A DNA stretch of 64,000 bases from Polynucleobacter sp. MWH-Loch1C5 (GTDB lineage: Bacteria; Pseudomonadota; Gammaproteobacteria; Burkholderiales; Burkholderiaceae): the NCBI RefSeq assembly GCF_018881775.1, contig NZ_JACVPR010000001.1:806001-870000 (forward strand). The letters are read 5' to 3'. How positions within the stretch are numbered: position 1 is the first letter of the stretch; each line of letters opens with the position of its first letter. Below the pieces are notes generated by a model. It did not search any database. It saw only the letters and a program-made list of their open reading frames with translations, and had not been told where the DNA came from. Below are positions 13,573 through 26,243 of this stretch, one piece after another. The position numbers were made by a program, and so were the translations under genes.

Positions 13573-15206
13573 TAGATGTTCTCTTGAAGTATTTCGGCCG
13601 CTACTTTTTCGGCAAACATCATGGTGGGCGCGGCGGTATTGCCTGAGGTGATCGTAGGCATGACGCTTGCATCCACCACCCTTAAGTTTTCAAAGCCAAT
13701 CACTTTCAAGCGCGAGTTAACGACAGCTGTAGGGTCGCCTTCTGTACCCATTTTGCATGTCCCAACTGGATGGAAAATTGTTGTGCCAATATCCCCGACC
13801 TTTCGCAAAATCTCACTATCGCTTTGAGCATCTACGCCAGGCTTAAGCTCTTGCGGTTGATACGGTTCAAAGGCTTTGCTAGCCAATATTTGTCGTGTGA
13901 GCCTAATTGAATCAACCGCAACTCTTCGATCTTCTTCTGTAGCCAGATAATTAGGATCAATCAAGGGGGCATCACTAGGATCCTTTGAGCGAATATGTAC
14001 CGAGCCTCGGGATGTTGGTCTAAGGTTGGCGATGCTTGCTGTAAAAGCATTAAAGCGATGTAATGGGTCGCCAAATTTTTCTAAAGATAGTGGTTGTACG
14101 TGATACTGAACATTGGGCCGATCAAAATTTTTCTCAGTGCTAGTAAACGCACCCAACTGTGATGGCGCCATCGACATTGGGCCGCTACGCTTAAATAAAT
14201 ATTGCAGACCTATCCATAATTTTCCCCACCAACGATGGATTAAGGTATTGAGGGTGGCCAAACCAGTCACTTGATAGACCAAACGAATTTGTAAATGGTC
14301 TTGTAAGTTCTCGCCTACGCCCGGCAAATCTTTCTTAACCGCTATACCTAAAGATTCAAGTCTGTCTTTTTGACCGATGCCTGAGCGCTCTAAGATTTGT
14401 ACAGAACCGATCGCTCCTGCACAAAGCATCACCTCATTATTCACATAGGCCTTGTGGCGTTGGCTACCGCCAAGAAACTCAATACCCGTACAACGATCAC
14501 CATCAAACAGTAGGCGATCGACTAATGCGCCCGTGATGATGGTGAGATTACCTCGTTTCGCTGCCGGCTTTATAAATGCTCTGGCAGCATTTAAACGCCA
14601 CCCTTCTTTTTGCGAGACATCAAAGTATGAAACACCGAAATTATTGCCTCGATTAAAGTCATCTACCGCTGGAATACCATTTTCAATCGCTGCTTTTTTA
14701 AAAGTTTCTAAGACATCCCACGAGAGTCGTTGCTTAGAGACCAACCATTCACCATTAACGCCATGATATTCATTGGCGCCTGAATGATAGTGCTCCATCT
14801 TTTTAAATAAAGGCAAGACTGACTGCCAACTCCAGGAGCTGTCTTGAGTTAGCTTAGCCCAATCATCATAGTCTTGGGCCTGGCCACGCATATAAATCAT
14901 GCCATTAATCGAAGATGAGCCACCAAGCACTTTGCCACGAGGGTAAATCAAACTGCGTTGGTTTAGACCTGGCTGGGGGTTGGTTTTAAACATCCAATCA
15001 GTTTTCGGATTGTTAATGCAATATAAATAGCCCACCGGAATATGAATCCACAAATAGTCGTCTTTAGCACCCGCATCAATCAATAAAACCTGATTATTCT
15101 TGTTTTGAGTTAAACGGTTGGCCAATACGCAGCCTGCGCTACCAGCGCCGACAACTATATAGTCGTATGTATCTAGTTCAATGTCTTGCTCATGTATTTC
15201 GCTCAC
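13572..15206 (-). CDS. GMC-family FAD-dependent alcohol/choline dehydrogenase-like oxidoreductase
   Basis: The 544-aa protein is a glucose-methanol-choline oxidoreductase. The FAD-binding GAGSAG is at residues 20-25, the PRGKVLGGSSSING signature near 90-102, and the C-terminal active-site region contains HPVGTCKMG and SGNTAAPTMM. It resembles choline dehydrogenase BetA and alcohol dehydrogenase AlkJ; the substrate is uncertain. The GTG start overlaps the preceding stop (GTGA), showing translational coupling to the 73-aa protein. No membrane segment or signal peptide is visible. Confidence 0.9.
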   Translation of the reverse strand: MSEIHEQDIELDTYDYIVVGAGSAGCVLANRLTQNKNNQVLLIDAGAKDDYLWIHIPVGYLYCINNPKTDWMFKTNPQPGLNQRSLIYPRGKVLGGSSSINGMIYMRGQAQDYDDWAKLTQDSSWSWQSVLPLFKKMEHYHSGANEYHGVNGEWLVSKQRLSWDVLETFKKAAIENGIPAVDDFNRGNNFGVSYFDVSQKEGWRLNAARAFIKPAAKRGNLTIITGALVDRLLFDGDRCTGIEFLGGSQRHKAYVNNEVMLCAGAIGSVQILERSGIGQKDRLESLGIAVKKDLPGVGENLQDHLQIRLVYQVTGLATLNTLIHRWWGKLWIGLQYLFKRSGPMSMAPSQLGAFTSTEKNFDRPNVQYHVQPLSLEKFGDPLHRFNAFTASIANLRPTSRGSVHIRSKDPSDAPLIDPNYLATEEDRRVAVDSIRLTRQILASKAFEPYQPQELKPGVDAQSDSEILRKVGDIGTTIFHPVGTCKMGTEGDPTAVVNSRLKVIGFENLRVVDASVMPTITSGNTAAPTMMFAEKVAAEILQENI

Positions 15207-15424
15207 GATGCATCCTTGGCATTTAAATACTTCAGATAAGCGTCTTTGGCTTTATCGCTGAGGCCATCAACGGGTAAACGTACAGAACCTTGAATAATCA
15301 TCATGGCGTATGGTTTAGCTAAAGCTGAGGCCTCTTGGCACAACTCTAAACAATCGCCCTGTGAAGGAGATAAGTTACGCCAGTAGTTAATGGCAGCCTC
15401 GAGCTCTTGTAAAGAAATAAACAT
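15203..15424 (-). CDS. small DUF3717-like protein
   Basis: The 73-aa protein begins MFISLQELEAAINYWR and contains two cysteines (GDCLELCQEAS). It resembles the small Burkholderiales family I know as DUF3717, whose role is unknown. It lies between the SET-domain gene and the GMC oxidoreductase and overlaps the latter by four bases, so it is probably a real translated gene. The family name is from memory and unverified. Confidence 0.7.
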   Translation of the reverse strand: MFISLQELEAAINYWRNLSPSQGDCLELCQEASALAKPYAMMIIQGSVRLPVDGLSDKAKDAYLKYLNAKDAS

Positions 15425-18401
<2,977 letters not shown>

Positions 18402-18414
18402 TTATTTGGATTAA

Positions 18415-19530
18415 TTAAATGCGCATCGGCATAACAACATACTTGAAACCATCTTGTTTAGGTATGGTGATCACAGCACTACTATTGGAGTCACCTAAAC
18501 TAATTTGAATAGTTTCATTCTTCAAATTAGCTAATACATCTAACAAATAAGAAACATTGAAACCAATATCAATCTTGTCACCTTCGTATTCTGTTTCAAT
18601 ATCTTCTTGTGCTTCTTCCTGTTCAGCATTGGTTGACTGAATTGTTAAACAGTTTTCACTCAAAATACAACGAACCCCTTTGAACTTATCACTGGTCAAA
18701 ATAGCGGCTCTTTGAAGTGCAGACTGGAGTAATTCACGACTAACAGATAGCGTGTTCTTGTGGCCCTTAGGAATAACCCTTTGGAAATCTGGGAACTTTC
18801 CTTCCACCAATTTAGAAAGAAGTTCTACATCACCAAAATTAAATTTAATCTGATTGCTTGATAAAGAAATTGCTACAGACTCATCAGAATCTTCTAATAA
18901 ATGTTGTAACTCAAGAATTGTTTTTCTTGGAATAATGACTTCCTGTTTAGCTCCTGATCCAGTAGGCTCTTTATCTAAAACGATATGGCTATACGCTAAA
19001 CGATGGCCATCTGTAGCAACGGCAATCACAGTTTTACCTTCTACAACCAACAACATACCGTTCAAGTAATAACGAATATCTTGTTGCGCCATTGCAAAGT
19101 ACACCTGGCTGATCAATTGCTTTAATGACTTTTGAGACATTTCCCATTTCGCCAAGATATCTGATGATTCAGACATCATCGGGAACTCAGAAGCAGCTAA
19201 TGTTTGTAAAGTAAATTTACTCTTGCCGCTTTGTACAACCATCTTGCTATCTTTCATCGATAGCTTAAGTTCTGATTCTGGCAGCGCACGCAAAATATCT
19301 ACTAGTTTTCTCGCTCCCACAGTGGTGCTGAAGTTATCACTACCTACACCAAAGTCTGCATGAGTCGTAATTTGAATTTCGATATCTGTAGAGATCAAAG
19401 AAACAGATTGACCATTTTTTTTCAGAAGTAAATTTGCAAGGATGGGTAGTGTGTGTCTACGTTCAACAATGCCACTGACAAGTTGTAATGGTTTGAGTAA
19501 TTTGTCTCTTGATGCACTAACCAGATCCAT
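18415..19530 (-). CDS. dnaN: DNA polymerase III sliding clamp (beta subunit)
   Basis: The 371-aa protein is the beta clamp that tethers DNA polymerase III to DNA. It begins LVSASRDKLLKPLQLVSGIVERRHTLPILAN and ends VVMPMRI, both typical. The three-domain length is normal. It lies between dnaA and gyrB on the same strand in the conserved origin order. The 278-bp gap to dnaA carries several DnaA boxes. Confidence 0.98.
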   Translation of the reverse strand: MDLVSASRDKLLKPLQLVSGIVERRHTLPILANLLLKKNGQSVSLISTDIEIQITTHADFGVGSDNFSTTVGARKLVDILRALPESELKLSMKDSKMVVQSGKSKFTLQTLAASEFPMMSESSDILAKWEMSQKSLKQLISQVYFAMAQQDIRYYLNGMLLVVEGKTVIAVATDGHRLAYSHIVLDKEPTGSGAKQEVIIPRKTILELQHLLEDSDESVAISLSSNQIKFNFGDVELLSKLVEGKFPDFQRVIPKGHKNTLSVSRELLQSALQRAAILTSDKFKGVRCILSENCLTIQSTNAEQEEAQEDIETEYEGDKIDIGFNVSYLLDVLANLKNETIQISLGDSNSSAVITIPKQDGFKYVVMPMRI

Positions 19531-19808
19531 GGTTCTATTTCCTATATTTATTAAGTTGTATATATATCTCTAGTAGTAATAGTAAGACTTGCGTTTTTCT
19601 GTGGATAAGCAAAAAAACATTTATTAATCAGTATTTTACACCTAAGAAATGCCTGTGGATATGCTTTGGATAGCTTGTGGATTGATGTTAATAACTTTGT
19701 TAAAAAATTTAGTTTTGTAAGTTGTTCACAAATTATTCACAGCTAATTCAAGTACTTATCCAAATACTTATACATGACTTATCTACACAGTTATACACAG
19801 GGCTAATC
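19531..19808. other. oriC: candidate oriC (dnaN-dnaA intergenic region)
   Basis: This AT-rich gap has many DnaA-box-like nonamers. On the minus strand are a perfect box at 19600-19608 (TGTGGATAA) and a one-mismatch box at 19654-19662. On the plus strand are TTGTTCACA at 19722-19730, TTATTCACA at 19733-19741, TTATCTACA at 19779-19787 and TTATACACA at 19791-19799. The leftward-to-rightward switch in gene orientation nearby fits a bidirectional origin. A cumulative GC-skew plot would test it. Confidence 0.75.
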
Positions 19809-21236
19809 TTAGTTTTTTAATGCTTGTTCGAGAACATGTAATTCATGATTTAGCTGGTTGTCTCGAACACGTTCCTCAGCAATCTTTCGTACCGCATGTA
19901 ATACCGTTGTGTGATCTCGCCCACCAAAAAGCTCACCAATTTCAGGCAGACTTTTTTGGGTTAATTCTTTAGCAATGTACATTGCAATTTGACGAGGCTT
20001 AGCAATATTCGCGGGCCGTTTTTTTGAGTACATGTCAGCCACTTTGATGTTGTAAAAATCAGCCACCGTTTTTTGAATATTCTCAACAGAAATTTGCCTG
20101 TTTTGAACAGACAAAAGGTCTTTTAAAGCTTCTTTGGCGATCTCAATAGTAATCTCTTTGCCATGAAAACGAACATAGGCCAAGATTTTTCGCAAAGCCC
20201 CTTCTAGCTCGCGTACATTGGAGCGCAGGTGTTTCGCAACAAAGAAAGCGACGTCCTCAGAGAGTGGCAAACCTTCTGCAAGGGCCTTTTTCATGAGGAT
20301 AGCCACCCGCATTTCTAATTCGGGTGGCTCAATCGCCACGGTCAAGCCCGAGTCAAATCGCGATATCAAGCGATCATCAATGCCAGAGATTTCTTTGGGA
20401 TAGGTATCGCTAGTCATGATGACTTGAGATTTATTTGCAGTAAGTGCTTCAAAAGCGTAGAAGAACTCTTCTTGAGATCTGGGCTTGCCTGCAAAGAATT
20501 GAATATCGTCAATCAACAGAAGATCTAAGGAGTGGTAGTACTGCTTAAACTTATCAAAAGATTTTTGTTGATAGGCTTTAACCACATCAGAAACATATTG
20601 CTCAGCGTGGATGTAACGAATTCTGGCCTGAGGCTTTATTTGTAGAAGGTGGTTACCGATAGCGTGAATCAGGTGTGTTTTACCCAAGCCCACGCCACCA
20701 TATAAATACATGGGGTTGTAAGAGGTTCCAGGGTGATTGGCCACCTGAATAGCTGCTGCACGCGCTAGTTGGTTGGCTTTACCCGTCACGAAGCTATCAA
20801 AGGTCAAATTAGGATTGAGTCTTGAGCGGTTATCAATGCCAATACTTGGTAAATCAGTGCTTGGCTCGGAGTCTTCCGCTGCGCCTATTTGTGGCGCAAT
20901 AGCCGGCTCTTCTTCTGTATTTGAGCTTTCAGAATTGAGTAATTTAATCTTCGGATCCAAGACCCAATTCAGCTGTATAGGGGCTTCAAAATACTCTTCA
21001 GCTAATGCGTTAAGTTTTTGATTAAATTGGGTTTTTGCCCAATCTAGCTTGAATCTATTAGGGGCGGCCAAATCCAAAACCTTGCCGTCGTTATCATAGG
21101 CAATGGCATATAAAGGCTTGATCCAGGTTTTAAATTGTTGAGGAGTTAGCTCTCTACTAAAGGCTGTCTCAACATATCCCCAAAATCCCTCTAGACTTTT
21201 ATTATTAGTGACGTTTTCAGTATTGGTGATTGTCAT
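19809..21236 (-). CDS. dnaA: chromosomal replication initiator DnaA
   Basis: The 475-aa initiator binds DnaA boxes and opens oriC. The N-terminal DnaB/DiaA-interaction domain has [22 protein letters not shown] variable acidic linker covers about 100-140. The AAA+ domain has GGVGLGKT at 180-187 and LLLIDD at 239-244. The C-terminal box-recognition helix [15 protein letters not shown] is at 438-452. The frame is open 98 codons further upstream, but that part overlaps rpmH and the DnaA boxes and has no family similarity, so I start at the ATG at 21236. Confidence 0.97.
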   Translation of the reverse strand: MTITNTENVTNNKSLEGFWGYVETAFSRELTPQQFKTWIKPLYAIAYDNDGKVLDLAAPNRFKLDWAKTQFNQKLNALAEEYFEAPIQLNWVLDPKIKLLNSESSNTEEEPAIAPQIGAAEDSEPSTDLPSIGIDNRSRLNPNLTFDSFVTGKANQLARAAAIQVANHPGTSYNPMYLYGGVGLGKTHLIHAIGNHLLQIKPQARIRYIHAEQYVSDVVKAYQQKSFDKFKQYYHSLDLLLIDDIQFFAGKPRSQEEFFYAFEALTANKSQVIMTSDTYPKEISGIDDRLISRFDSGLTVAIEPPELEMRVAILMKKALAEGLPLSEDVAFFVAKHLRSNVRELEGALRKILAYVRFHGKEITIEIAKEALKDLLSVQNRQISVENIQKTVADFYNIKVADMYSKKRPANIAKPRQIAMYIAKELTQKSLPEIGELFGGRDHTTVLHAVRKIAEERVRDNQLNHELHVLEQALKN

Positions 21237-21277
21237 AGTTGTCTCATATTTGACGAAATTGTAATTTCCAATCAAAG

Positions 21278-21317
21278 TTATCCACAAAGGATAAGTCAGT
21301 GGATAAGCTGTGGATAA
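21278..21317. promoter_or_regulatory. DnaA-box cluster upstream of dnaA
   Basis: Three close boxes lie in the divergent dnaA-rpmH region: TTATCCACA at 21278-21286 (+), TTATCCACT read on the minus strand at 21298-21306, and TTATCCACA on the minus strand at 21309-21317. They could autoregulate dnaA or form a second half of a bipartite origin. Confidence 0.85.
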
Positions 21318-21391
21318 CTTGTGGAAAACCGCTAATCTTATAAAAAACAGCAGCTTAGACCCTGAAAAATATTTTTTAATATTTACATCTA

Positions 21392-21420
21392 TTGACGAAC
21401 GCTGCCAAATCACACATAAT
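21392..21420 (+). promoter_or_regulatory. sigma70-type promoter of rpmH
   Basis: TTGACG (21392-21397) and CATAAT (21415-21420) are separated by 17 bp. They lie 24 bp upstream of the rpmH ATG. The match to the housekeeping consensus is good. Confidence 0.7.
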
Positions 21421-21443
21421 CTGCGGTTCCCTAGGAAAAGACT

Positions 21444-21578
21444 ATGAAACGTACATACCAACCATCCGTAACTCGTCGCAAACGCACTCATGGCTTTCGT
21501 GTTCGCATGAAAACCAAAGGTGGCCGTCATGTTTTAAATGCCCGCCGTGCCAAAGGACGTAAACGTCTCGCCGTTTAA
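21444..21578 (+). CDS. rpmH: 50S ribosomal protein L34
   Basis: The 44-aa protein begins [18 protein letters not shown] and ends GRKRLAV, which is canonical L34. An AGGAAAAG ribosome site precedes the ATG. It is the first gene of the rightward rpmH-rnpA-yidD-yidC-mnmE cluster divergent from dnaA. Confidence 0.98.
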   Translation: MKRTYQPSVTRRKRTHGFRVRMKTKGGRHVLNARRAKGRKRLAV

Positions 21579-21966
21579 TAGCGCAGATACAAACTCAGCG
21601 ACTGGTAGCCAGGGCTTCCCACGCTCTAGTCGCCTGAGTGATGCTGGCGTGATATCTAAAACGCTCGCCCAAAAACCTCTAAAAAAAACGCATTTAGCAC
21701 TTCACTCTCATCAAAGTGGTGATGTTGGGCTTGCTTTAGCCATTCCTAAAAAGCTGGCAAAGCGTGCCGTTGACCGCAATAAAATCAAGCGCTTAATTAG
21801 AGAGGCCTACAGGACTCAACCCCAAGAAAAAAAACAACTCTGGGGCTCTGTCGTTGTGCGCCTACATAAAAAAATAGGTCAAATAAAGAACCAGTTGTTC
21901 AAGAAACAAGAAAAAGAAATGGCCATGGAAGTTAGGCAGGCGTTTGATGCTAAAAAAAATCCTTAA
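21538..21966 (+). CDS. rnpA: ribonuclease P protein component
   Basis: This is the basic protein subunit of RNase P, which matures the 5' ends of tRNAs. The conserved RNA-binding helix is the [18 protein letters not shown] stretch in the middle, preceded by [14 protein letters not shown]. The ATG at 21538 gives 142 aa and overlaps rpmH by 41 bases in another frame; a GTG at 21547 or a later internal start would give a more typical N-terminus. The core (from about [12 protein letters not shown]) is secure and the start is not. The 3' end overlaps yidD. Confidence 0.9.
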   Translation: MPAVPKDVNVSPFNSADTNSATGSQGFPRSSRLSDAGVISKTLAQKPLKKTHLALHSHQSGDVGLALAIPKKLAKRAVDRNKIKRLIREAYRTQPQEKKQLWGSVVVRLHKKIGQIKNQLFKKQEKEMAMEVRQAFDAKKNP

Positions 21967-22183
21967 AGGTTTGATTCGTTTTTATCAGCTCACCTTGAGC
22001 CCTTTCTGGGGTTCACAATGCCGGTTTCATCCAACATGTTCACACTACGCCATAGAGGCTATTGATAAACATGGTGCATTAAAGGGCTTTTTTATGGCCA
22101 TTTGGAGAATCCTGAGATGTAACCCCTTCGCCAAAGGGGGGCTTGATCCTGTACCCGAAAAGTCTAGGGAAAAGAAAACTTAA
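21947..22183 (+). CDS. yidD: membrane protein insertion efficiency factor YidD
   Basis: The 78-aa protein has [31 protein letters not shown] and the C-terminal GGLDPVPE motif of YidD, a small peripheral membrane protein that helps YidC-dependent insertion. It overlaps rnpA by 20 bases. A TTG three bases upstream is also possible; I chose the ATG. Gene order rnpA-yidD-yidC is conserved. Confidence 0.95.
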   Translation: MLKKILKGLIRFYQLTLSPFWGSQCRFHPTCSHYAIEAIDKHGALKGFFMAIWRILRCNPFAKGGLDPVPEKSREKKT

Positions 22184-22231
22184 AAGACTACAATTCACGT
22201 TTAAACAATTTTTAGCAAAAAGTAAAAAATA

Positions 22232-23887
22232 ATGGATATCAGAAAGACCTTGCTTTGGGCCATCTTTACGATTTCGGCCATCATGTTGTTTGACTCATGG
22301 CAAAGACATACTGGGCAACCATCCCTATTTTCTCCAGCGACGCCGGCCGCAACAGCCCCGCAAAATAATGCAACTGGTGCCGCTGGTGGTGCATCCAGTG
22401 CTACGGCAAACGCTGATTTACCTAAAGCGGTAGCGAACAATAACGCTAGTGCACCAGTAGCGTTGAGCAACAGAGCCGGTGAAATCGTTTCTCTAAAAAA
22501 TGAAGTGCTAGATTTAGAAATTGATACCTTAGGTGGTGTTGTTGCCAAAGCACAATTACTCAAGCATCAAGATGATCAAGGTAAGTCTGTCATCTTATTT
22601 GATCGAAGCAATACGAGACAATATTTTGCGAGAACTGGCTTAGTAACACCTTCTGGTATTGAGTTACCTAATCACACGCAAAACTACAGTGTTATTCGTA
22701 AAGATGGTCAATCTGTTGTTATGGCGACAGAAAAAAATGGCGTGCGCTTAGAAAAGACATTTACTTTAGCGGCGAACTCATATGTTGTTGAACTTAAACA
22801 CACGATAAAAACTAATAATCCACAACTCGGTCAAGCAAGCTTATATGCTGAATTGGTTAGGGACGGGACTAAGCTTGAAGAAAGCATGTTCTACAGTACC
22901 TTTACTGGCCCTGCTTTATATACCGATGGCGAAAAATTTCAAAAAATTGAATTTGCAGAAATAGAAAAAAATAAAGCCAAATTACCTGCAGCCCAAACTC
23001 AAGGTCAAAACACATGGGTGGCCATGGTGCAACATTATTTTGCTACTGCCTGGGTCCCTAGTACCGAAACCCATCGTGACCTATATGTTGGTAAGTTAGA
23101 CAATAATCAATATCGTATCGGTGTTCAAAGTCGTGTTGAAAATCTGGCCCCAGGACAAGAACAAACTCAGACACTTAAGTTGTTTGTTGGCCCACAAGAA
23201 GAGCGTTTATTAGAACAAACAGCGGTAGGTTTAGAGTTAGTTAAAGACTATGGCTGGCTCACCATATTGGCAAAACCGATTTTCTGGTTGCTTGAAAAAA
23301 TTCATACCTTTGTGAATAACTGGGGCTGGGCGATTGTGATTCTCACAATCTTAATTAAGCTCGCCTTCTTCCCCTTGTCTGCCGCAAGTTATAAATCAAT
23401 GGCTCGTATGAAAGAGGTTCAGCCACGTTTGCTTGACCTCAAAGAGCAATATAAGGGCGATCCACAAAAGCTTAATCAGGCGATGATGGAGATGTATCGT
23501 AAAGAAAAGATCAATCCATTGGGCGGATGTTTCCCGGTCTTGATCCAGATCCCTGTGTTTATTGCTTTATATTGGGTGCTATTGGCATCCGTTGAAATGC
23601 GCGCTGCCCCTTGGGTGCTGTGGATCCATGACTTATCAAAGCCAGATCCGTATTTCATTTTGCCGATCATCATGGCGGTGTCGATGTTTATTCAAACAAA
23701 GCTCAACCCAACGCCACCAGATCCATTGCAGGCTAAGTTGATGATGTTTATGCCGATCGCATTTTCGGTGATGTTCTTTTTCTTCCCCGCGGGCTTGGTC
23801 TTGTATTGGGTTGTAAACAACATCTTGTCAATTGCACAACAGTGGCAAATCAACAAAATGATTGGCACTAAAAAACTACGTAGCTAA
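22232..23887 (+). CDS. yidC: membrane protein insertase YidC
   Basis: The 551-aa inner-membrane insertase has an N-terminal signal-anchor helix (about residues 5-20), an Ala/Thr-rich linker, a large periplasmic beta-domain, and five C-terminal helices. These include FFPLSAASYKSMARMKEVQPR, MMEMYRKEKINPLGGCFPVLIQIPVFIALYWVL and a final hydrophobic helix before SIAQQWQINKM. Length fits the Gram-negative family. Its stop overlaps the mnmE start by one base. Confidence 0.98.
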   Translation: MDIRKTLLWAIFTISAIMLFDSWQRHTGQPSLFSPATPAATAPQNNATGAAGGASSATANADLPKAVANNNASAPVALSNRAGEIVSLKNEVLDLEIDTLGGVVAKAQLLKHQDDQGKSVILFDRSNTRQYFARTGLVTPSGIELPNHTQNYSVIRKDGQSVVMATEKNGVRLEKTFTLAANSYVVELKHTIKTNNPQLGQASLYAELVRDGTKLEESMFYSTFTGPALYTDGEKFQKIEFAEIEKNKAKLPAAQTQGQNTWVAMVQHYFATAWVPSTETHRDLYVGKLDNNQYRIGVQSRVENLAPGQEQTQTLKLFVGPQEERLLEQTAVGLELVKDYGWLTILAKPIFWLLEKIHTFVNNWGWAIVILTILIKLAFFPLSAASYKSMARMKEVQPRLLDLKEQYKGDPQKLNQAMMEMYRKEKINPLGGCFPVLIQIPVFIALYWVLLASVEMRAAPWVLWIHDLSKPDPYFILPIIMAVSMFIQTKLNPTPPDPLQAKLMMFMPIAFSVMFFFFPAGLVLYWVVNNILSIAQQWQINKMIGTKKLRS

Positions 23888-25278
23888 TGAATGTAGTGCG
23901 CGACCCCATTATTGCTTTAGCAACGGCAAGGGGTCGTGCAAGTGTAGGTATCGTTCGAATATCTGGACCACATCTTGTAGATTTGATTCATGCGATATGT
24001 GGCCAAGCACTCAAGCCTCGGCAGGCAAGCTTATTAACCTTCAAAGATCGTCATCAAGAAGCAATTGATGAAGGTTTAGCAATTTACTTTGCTGCACCAC
24101 ACTCATTTACTGGCGAAGATGTTTTGGAGTTGCAGTGTCATGGCAGCTCATCGGCCCTCGACCTCTTGATAGATGAATGTTTATATTTGGGTAAGTCTCA
24201 AGGTTTAAGGCTTGCAAAGCCAGGGGAGTTCAGTGAGAGGGCTTTTTTAAATGGCAAGATGGATCTTGCCCAAGCCGAAGCTATTGCCGATTTAATTGAT
24301 GCGGGCTCAAGTTTGGCAGCCAAGAGTGCTGTGAAATCATTAAAGGGCGATTTCTCAAAAAAAATACATGGGTTCTTAGATGCGCTTACTGAATTACGCG
24401 CTCTCACAGAAGCTACGTTAGATTTTCCCGAAGAAGAAATTGACTTTATTGAACAGTATGCAGTTGTTGGTCGTTTAGAGAAAATTCAAAACCAGATTAA
24501 AGATATTTTGCGGGCGGCTAAACAAGGCGCTATCTTGAGAGATGGCATACAGATTGTTTTGGTAGGTCAACCCAATGTGGGGAAAAGCTCTTTACTGAAT
24601 GCTTTGGCTGGGGATGAGGTGGCTATTGTTACGCCTGTGGCGGGAACGACACGGGATCGTTTAAAAGAAACAATACAAATAAATGGTATTCCTCTGAATA
24701 TTGTGGATACAGCGGGCCTGCGTGACACAAGCGATGCTGTTGAGGCAATTGGTATTGAAAGAACTTGGCAAGCGATTGAACAAGCCGATGTTGTTTTACA
24801 TTTGCGTGATTTGACTTCATTAGACGATAGTCATGTGGCGGATCAAGCGCTCTTGGAAGAGATTGTTGGGCGACTTGAAAAAAGAGTGCCTATAAGAACT
24901 ATTTGGAATAAGTTAGATCAAAACCCCCATGTAAAACAAGCTACAAGCGAAGATGAATGGGGCCCCAAGGACTTTTTTATTTCAGCGAAGACGTCTGAGG
25001 GGATCGATCATTTAAAAGAGAACTTATTGAAAATGGCGGGTTGGCAGCCGGAGGCCGAAGGTACCATCATGGCGCGTAAGCGTCACATTGAGGCACTTAA
25101 TGAGGCTCAAGGGCATATTCAAAAAGCTCTTGCCGAATTAGCGCAAGGGGCTCAATTCATAGACATAGCAGCAGAAGAGATGCGTCTAGCGCAAGAGGCC
25201 TTGAGCACAATCACGGGCGAGTTTTTGCCTGATGATTTATTAGGAAAAATTTTTAGTACTTTTTGTATTGGTAAATGA
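23887..25278 (+). CDS. mnmE: tRNA modification GTPase MnmE
   Basis: The 463-aa GTPase partners MnmG in U34 tRNA modification. The N-terminal tetrahydrofolate-binding domain has the GEFSERAFLNGKMDL signature near 113-127. The G domain has GQPNVGKS (227-234), TTRDR (254-258), DTAG (274-277) and NKLD. The C-terminal CIGK motif (460-463) carries the catalytic cysteine. All parts are intact. It follows yidC with a one-base overlap and overlaps the patatin-like gene by four bases. Confidence 0.98.
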   Translation: MNVVRDPIIALATARGRASVGIVRISGPHLVDLIHAICGQALKPRQASLLTFKDRHQEAIDEGLAIYFAAPHSFTGEDVLELQCHGSSSALDLLIDECLYLGKSQGLRLAKPGEFSERAFLNGKMDLAQAEAIADLIDAGSSLAAKSAVKSLKGDFSKKIHGFLDALTELRALTEATLDFPEEEIDFIEQYAVVGRLEKIQNQIKDILRAAKQGAILRDGIQIVLVGQPNVGKSSLLNALAGDEVAIVTPVAGTTRDRLKETIQINGIPLNIVDTAGLRDTSDAVEAIGIERTWQAIEQADVVLHLRDLTSLDDSHVADQALLEEIVGRLEKRVPIRTIWNKLDQNPHVKQATSEDEWGPKDFFISAKTSEGIDHLKENLLKMAGWQPEAEGTIMARKRHIEALNEAQGHIQKALAELAQGAQFIDIAAEEMRLAQEALSTITGEFLPDDLLGKIFSTFCIGK

Positions 25279-26186
25279 GCATGCATATTGGTCAAGTTGT
25301 CCTGGCCGGTGGTGGAAACCGTTGCTGGTGGCAAATTGGTTTTTGGCATCGCCTAAATGAAATAACTCCTATAAGCACTAACCGGATTTATGCCATTAGT
25401 GCGGGTTCAGCGACCGCCTGCCTACTATTTACCCGTCCGGGTCGAGAGGGTGCTGAGCATGCCTTGGGCTACTATCGCCAAACTCTAGAAGGTGTGAACA
25501 GAAACGTTTATTGGGAAAATCTTTTCAGCAAAGAATCTATATTTCCTCATCACTCAATTTATAGAGGTGCTTTGATGCATATGTTGGTACCAGGCTTTGA
25601 GCATTTAAAGTCGGCACCTGAAATACATATTGGTTTAGCCATCACGCCACCCTATTTGAATGCACATTTTGCTGTTCTAACCGGCTTGTTGGCTTATAAC
25701 TTAGAAAAGCATTTATTTAAAAGTTTGCACCCCCGCTTTGGTCGGGCTTTGGGTTTTACACGTCGCTTTGTCCGGGCGCAAGACTGTAAAACGCCTGATG
25801 ATTTAGCCGAGTTAATTTTGCAGTCCTCATGTACCCCGCCATTTACGCCTGCCATGGTCCGTGATGGCCAAGCCGTTTTAGACGGCGGCTTGGTTGACAA
25901 TGTGCCCATCGATGGCCTCACCTTTGACGAGAAGCTTGTGGGCAACAATAAAGTAATTGTTCTGTTGACGCGTCGATATCCCTTACCGGATATTTTTATT
26001 AGAAAAATCAAAAACTTGAATGTTTTATACATTCAGCCCAAAACGAAGGTGCCCATCTCAAGCTGGGATTACGCCAATTACCATTTGATGCCAATAACCT
26101 ATCAACAGGGTTTAAATGATGCTGAAAAATCGTTAAAAGACCCTATCTTCATGGATTTTCTTAGGGAAGACACTAGCCTCGTGTAA
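25275..26186 (+). CDS. patatin-like phospholipase family protein
   Basis: The 303-aa protein has the patatin layout: an oxyanion-hole GGGNR at 12-16, a nucleophile elbow with Ser42 in AISAG (the usual first Gly is Ala), and the DGG triad motif at 203-205 followed by LVDNVP. This predicts a Ser-Asp dyad acyl hydrolase acting on lipids. No signal peptide or membrane helix is evident. Its ATG overlaps the mnmE stop (ATGA), so it is likely co-expressed. The substrate is unknown. Confidence 0.82.
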   Translation: MSMHIGQVVLAGGGNRCWWQIGFWHRLNEITPISTNRIYAISAGSATACLLFTRPGREGAEHALGYYRQTLEGVNRNVYWENLFSKESIFPHHSIYRGALMHMLVPGFEHLKSAPEIHIGLAITPPYLNAHFAVLTGLLAYNLEKHLFKSLHPRFGRALGFTRRFVRAQDCKTPDDLAELILQSSCTPPFTPAMVRDGQAVLDGGLVDNVPIDGLTFDEKLVGNNKVIVLLTRRYPLPDIFIRKIKNLNVLYIQPKTKVPISSWDYANYHLMPITYQQGLNDAEKSLKDPIFMDFLREDTSLV

Positions 26187-26243
26187 GGCTAATTTGGCTA
26201 CAAAGTGGTATCCTTACGTCATTCCAATCACACTAACCATACT

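Noticed and set aside
21237..21530. Extra 98 codons upstream of dnaA in frame
   Set aside because: They overlap rpmH and the DnaA boxes, have no similarity to DnaA, and the ATG at 21236 gives a normal protein.
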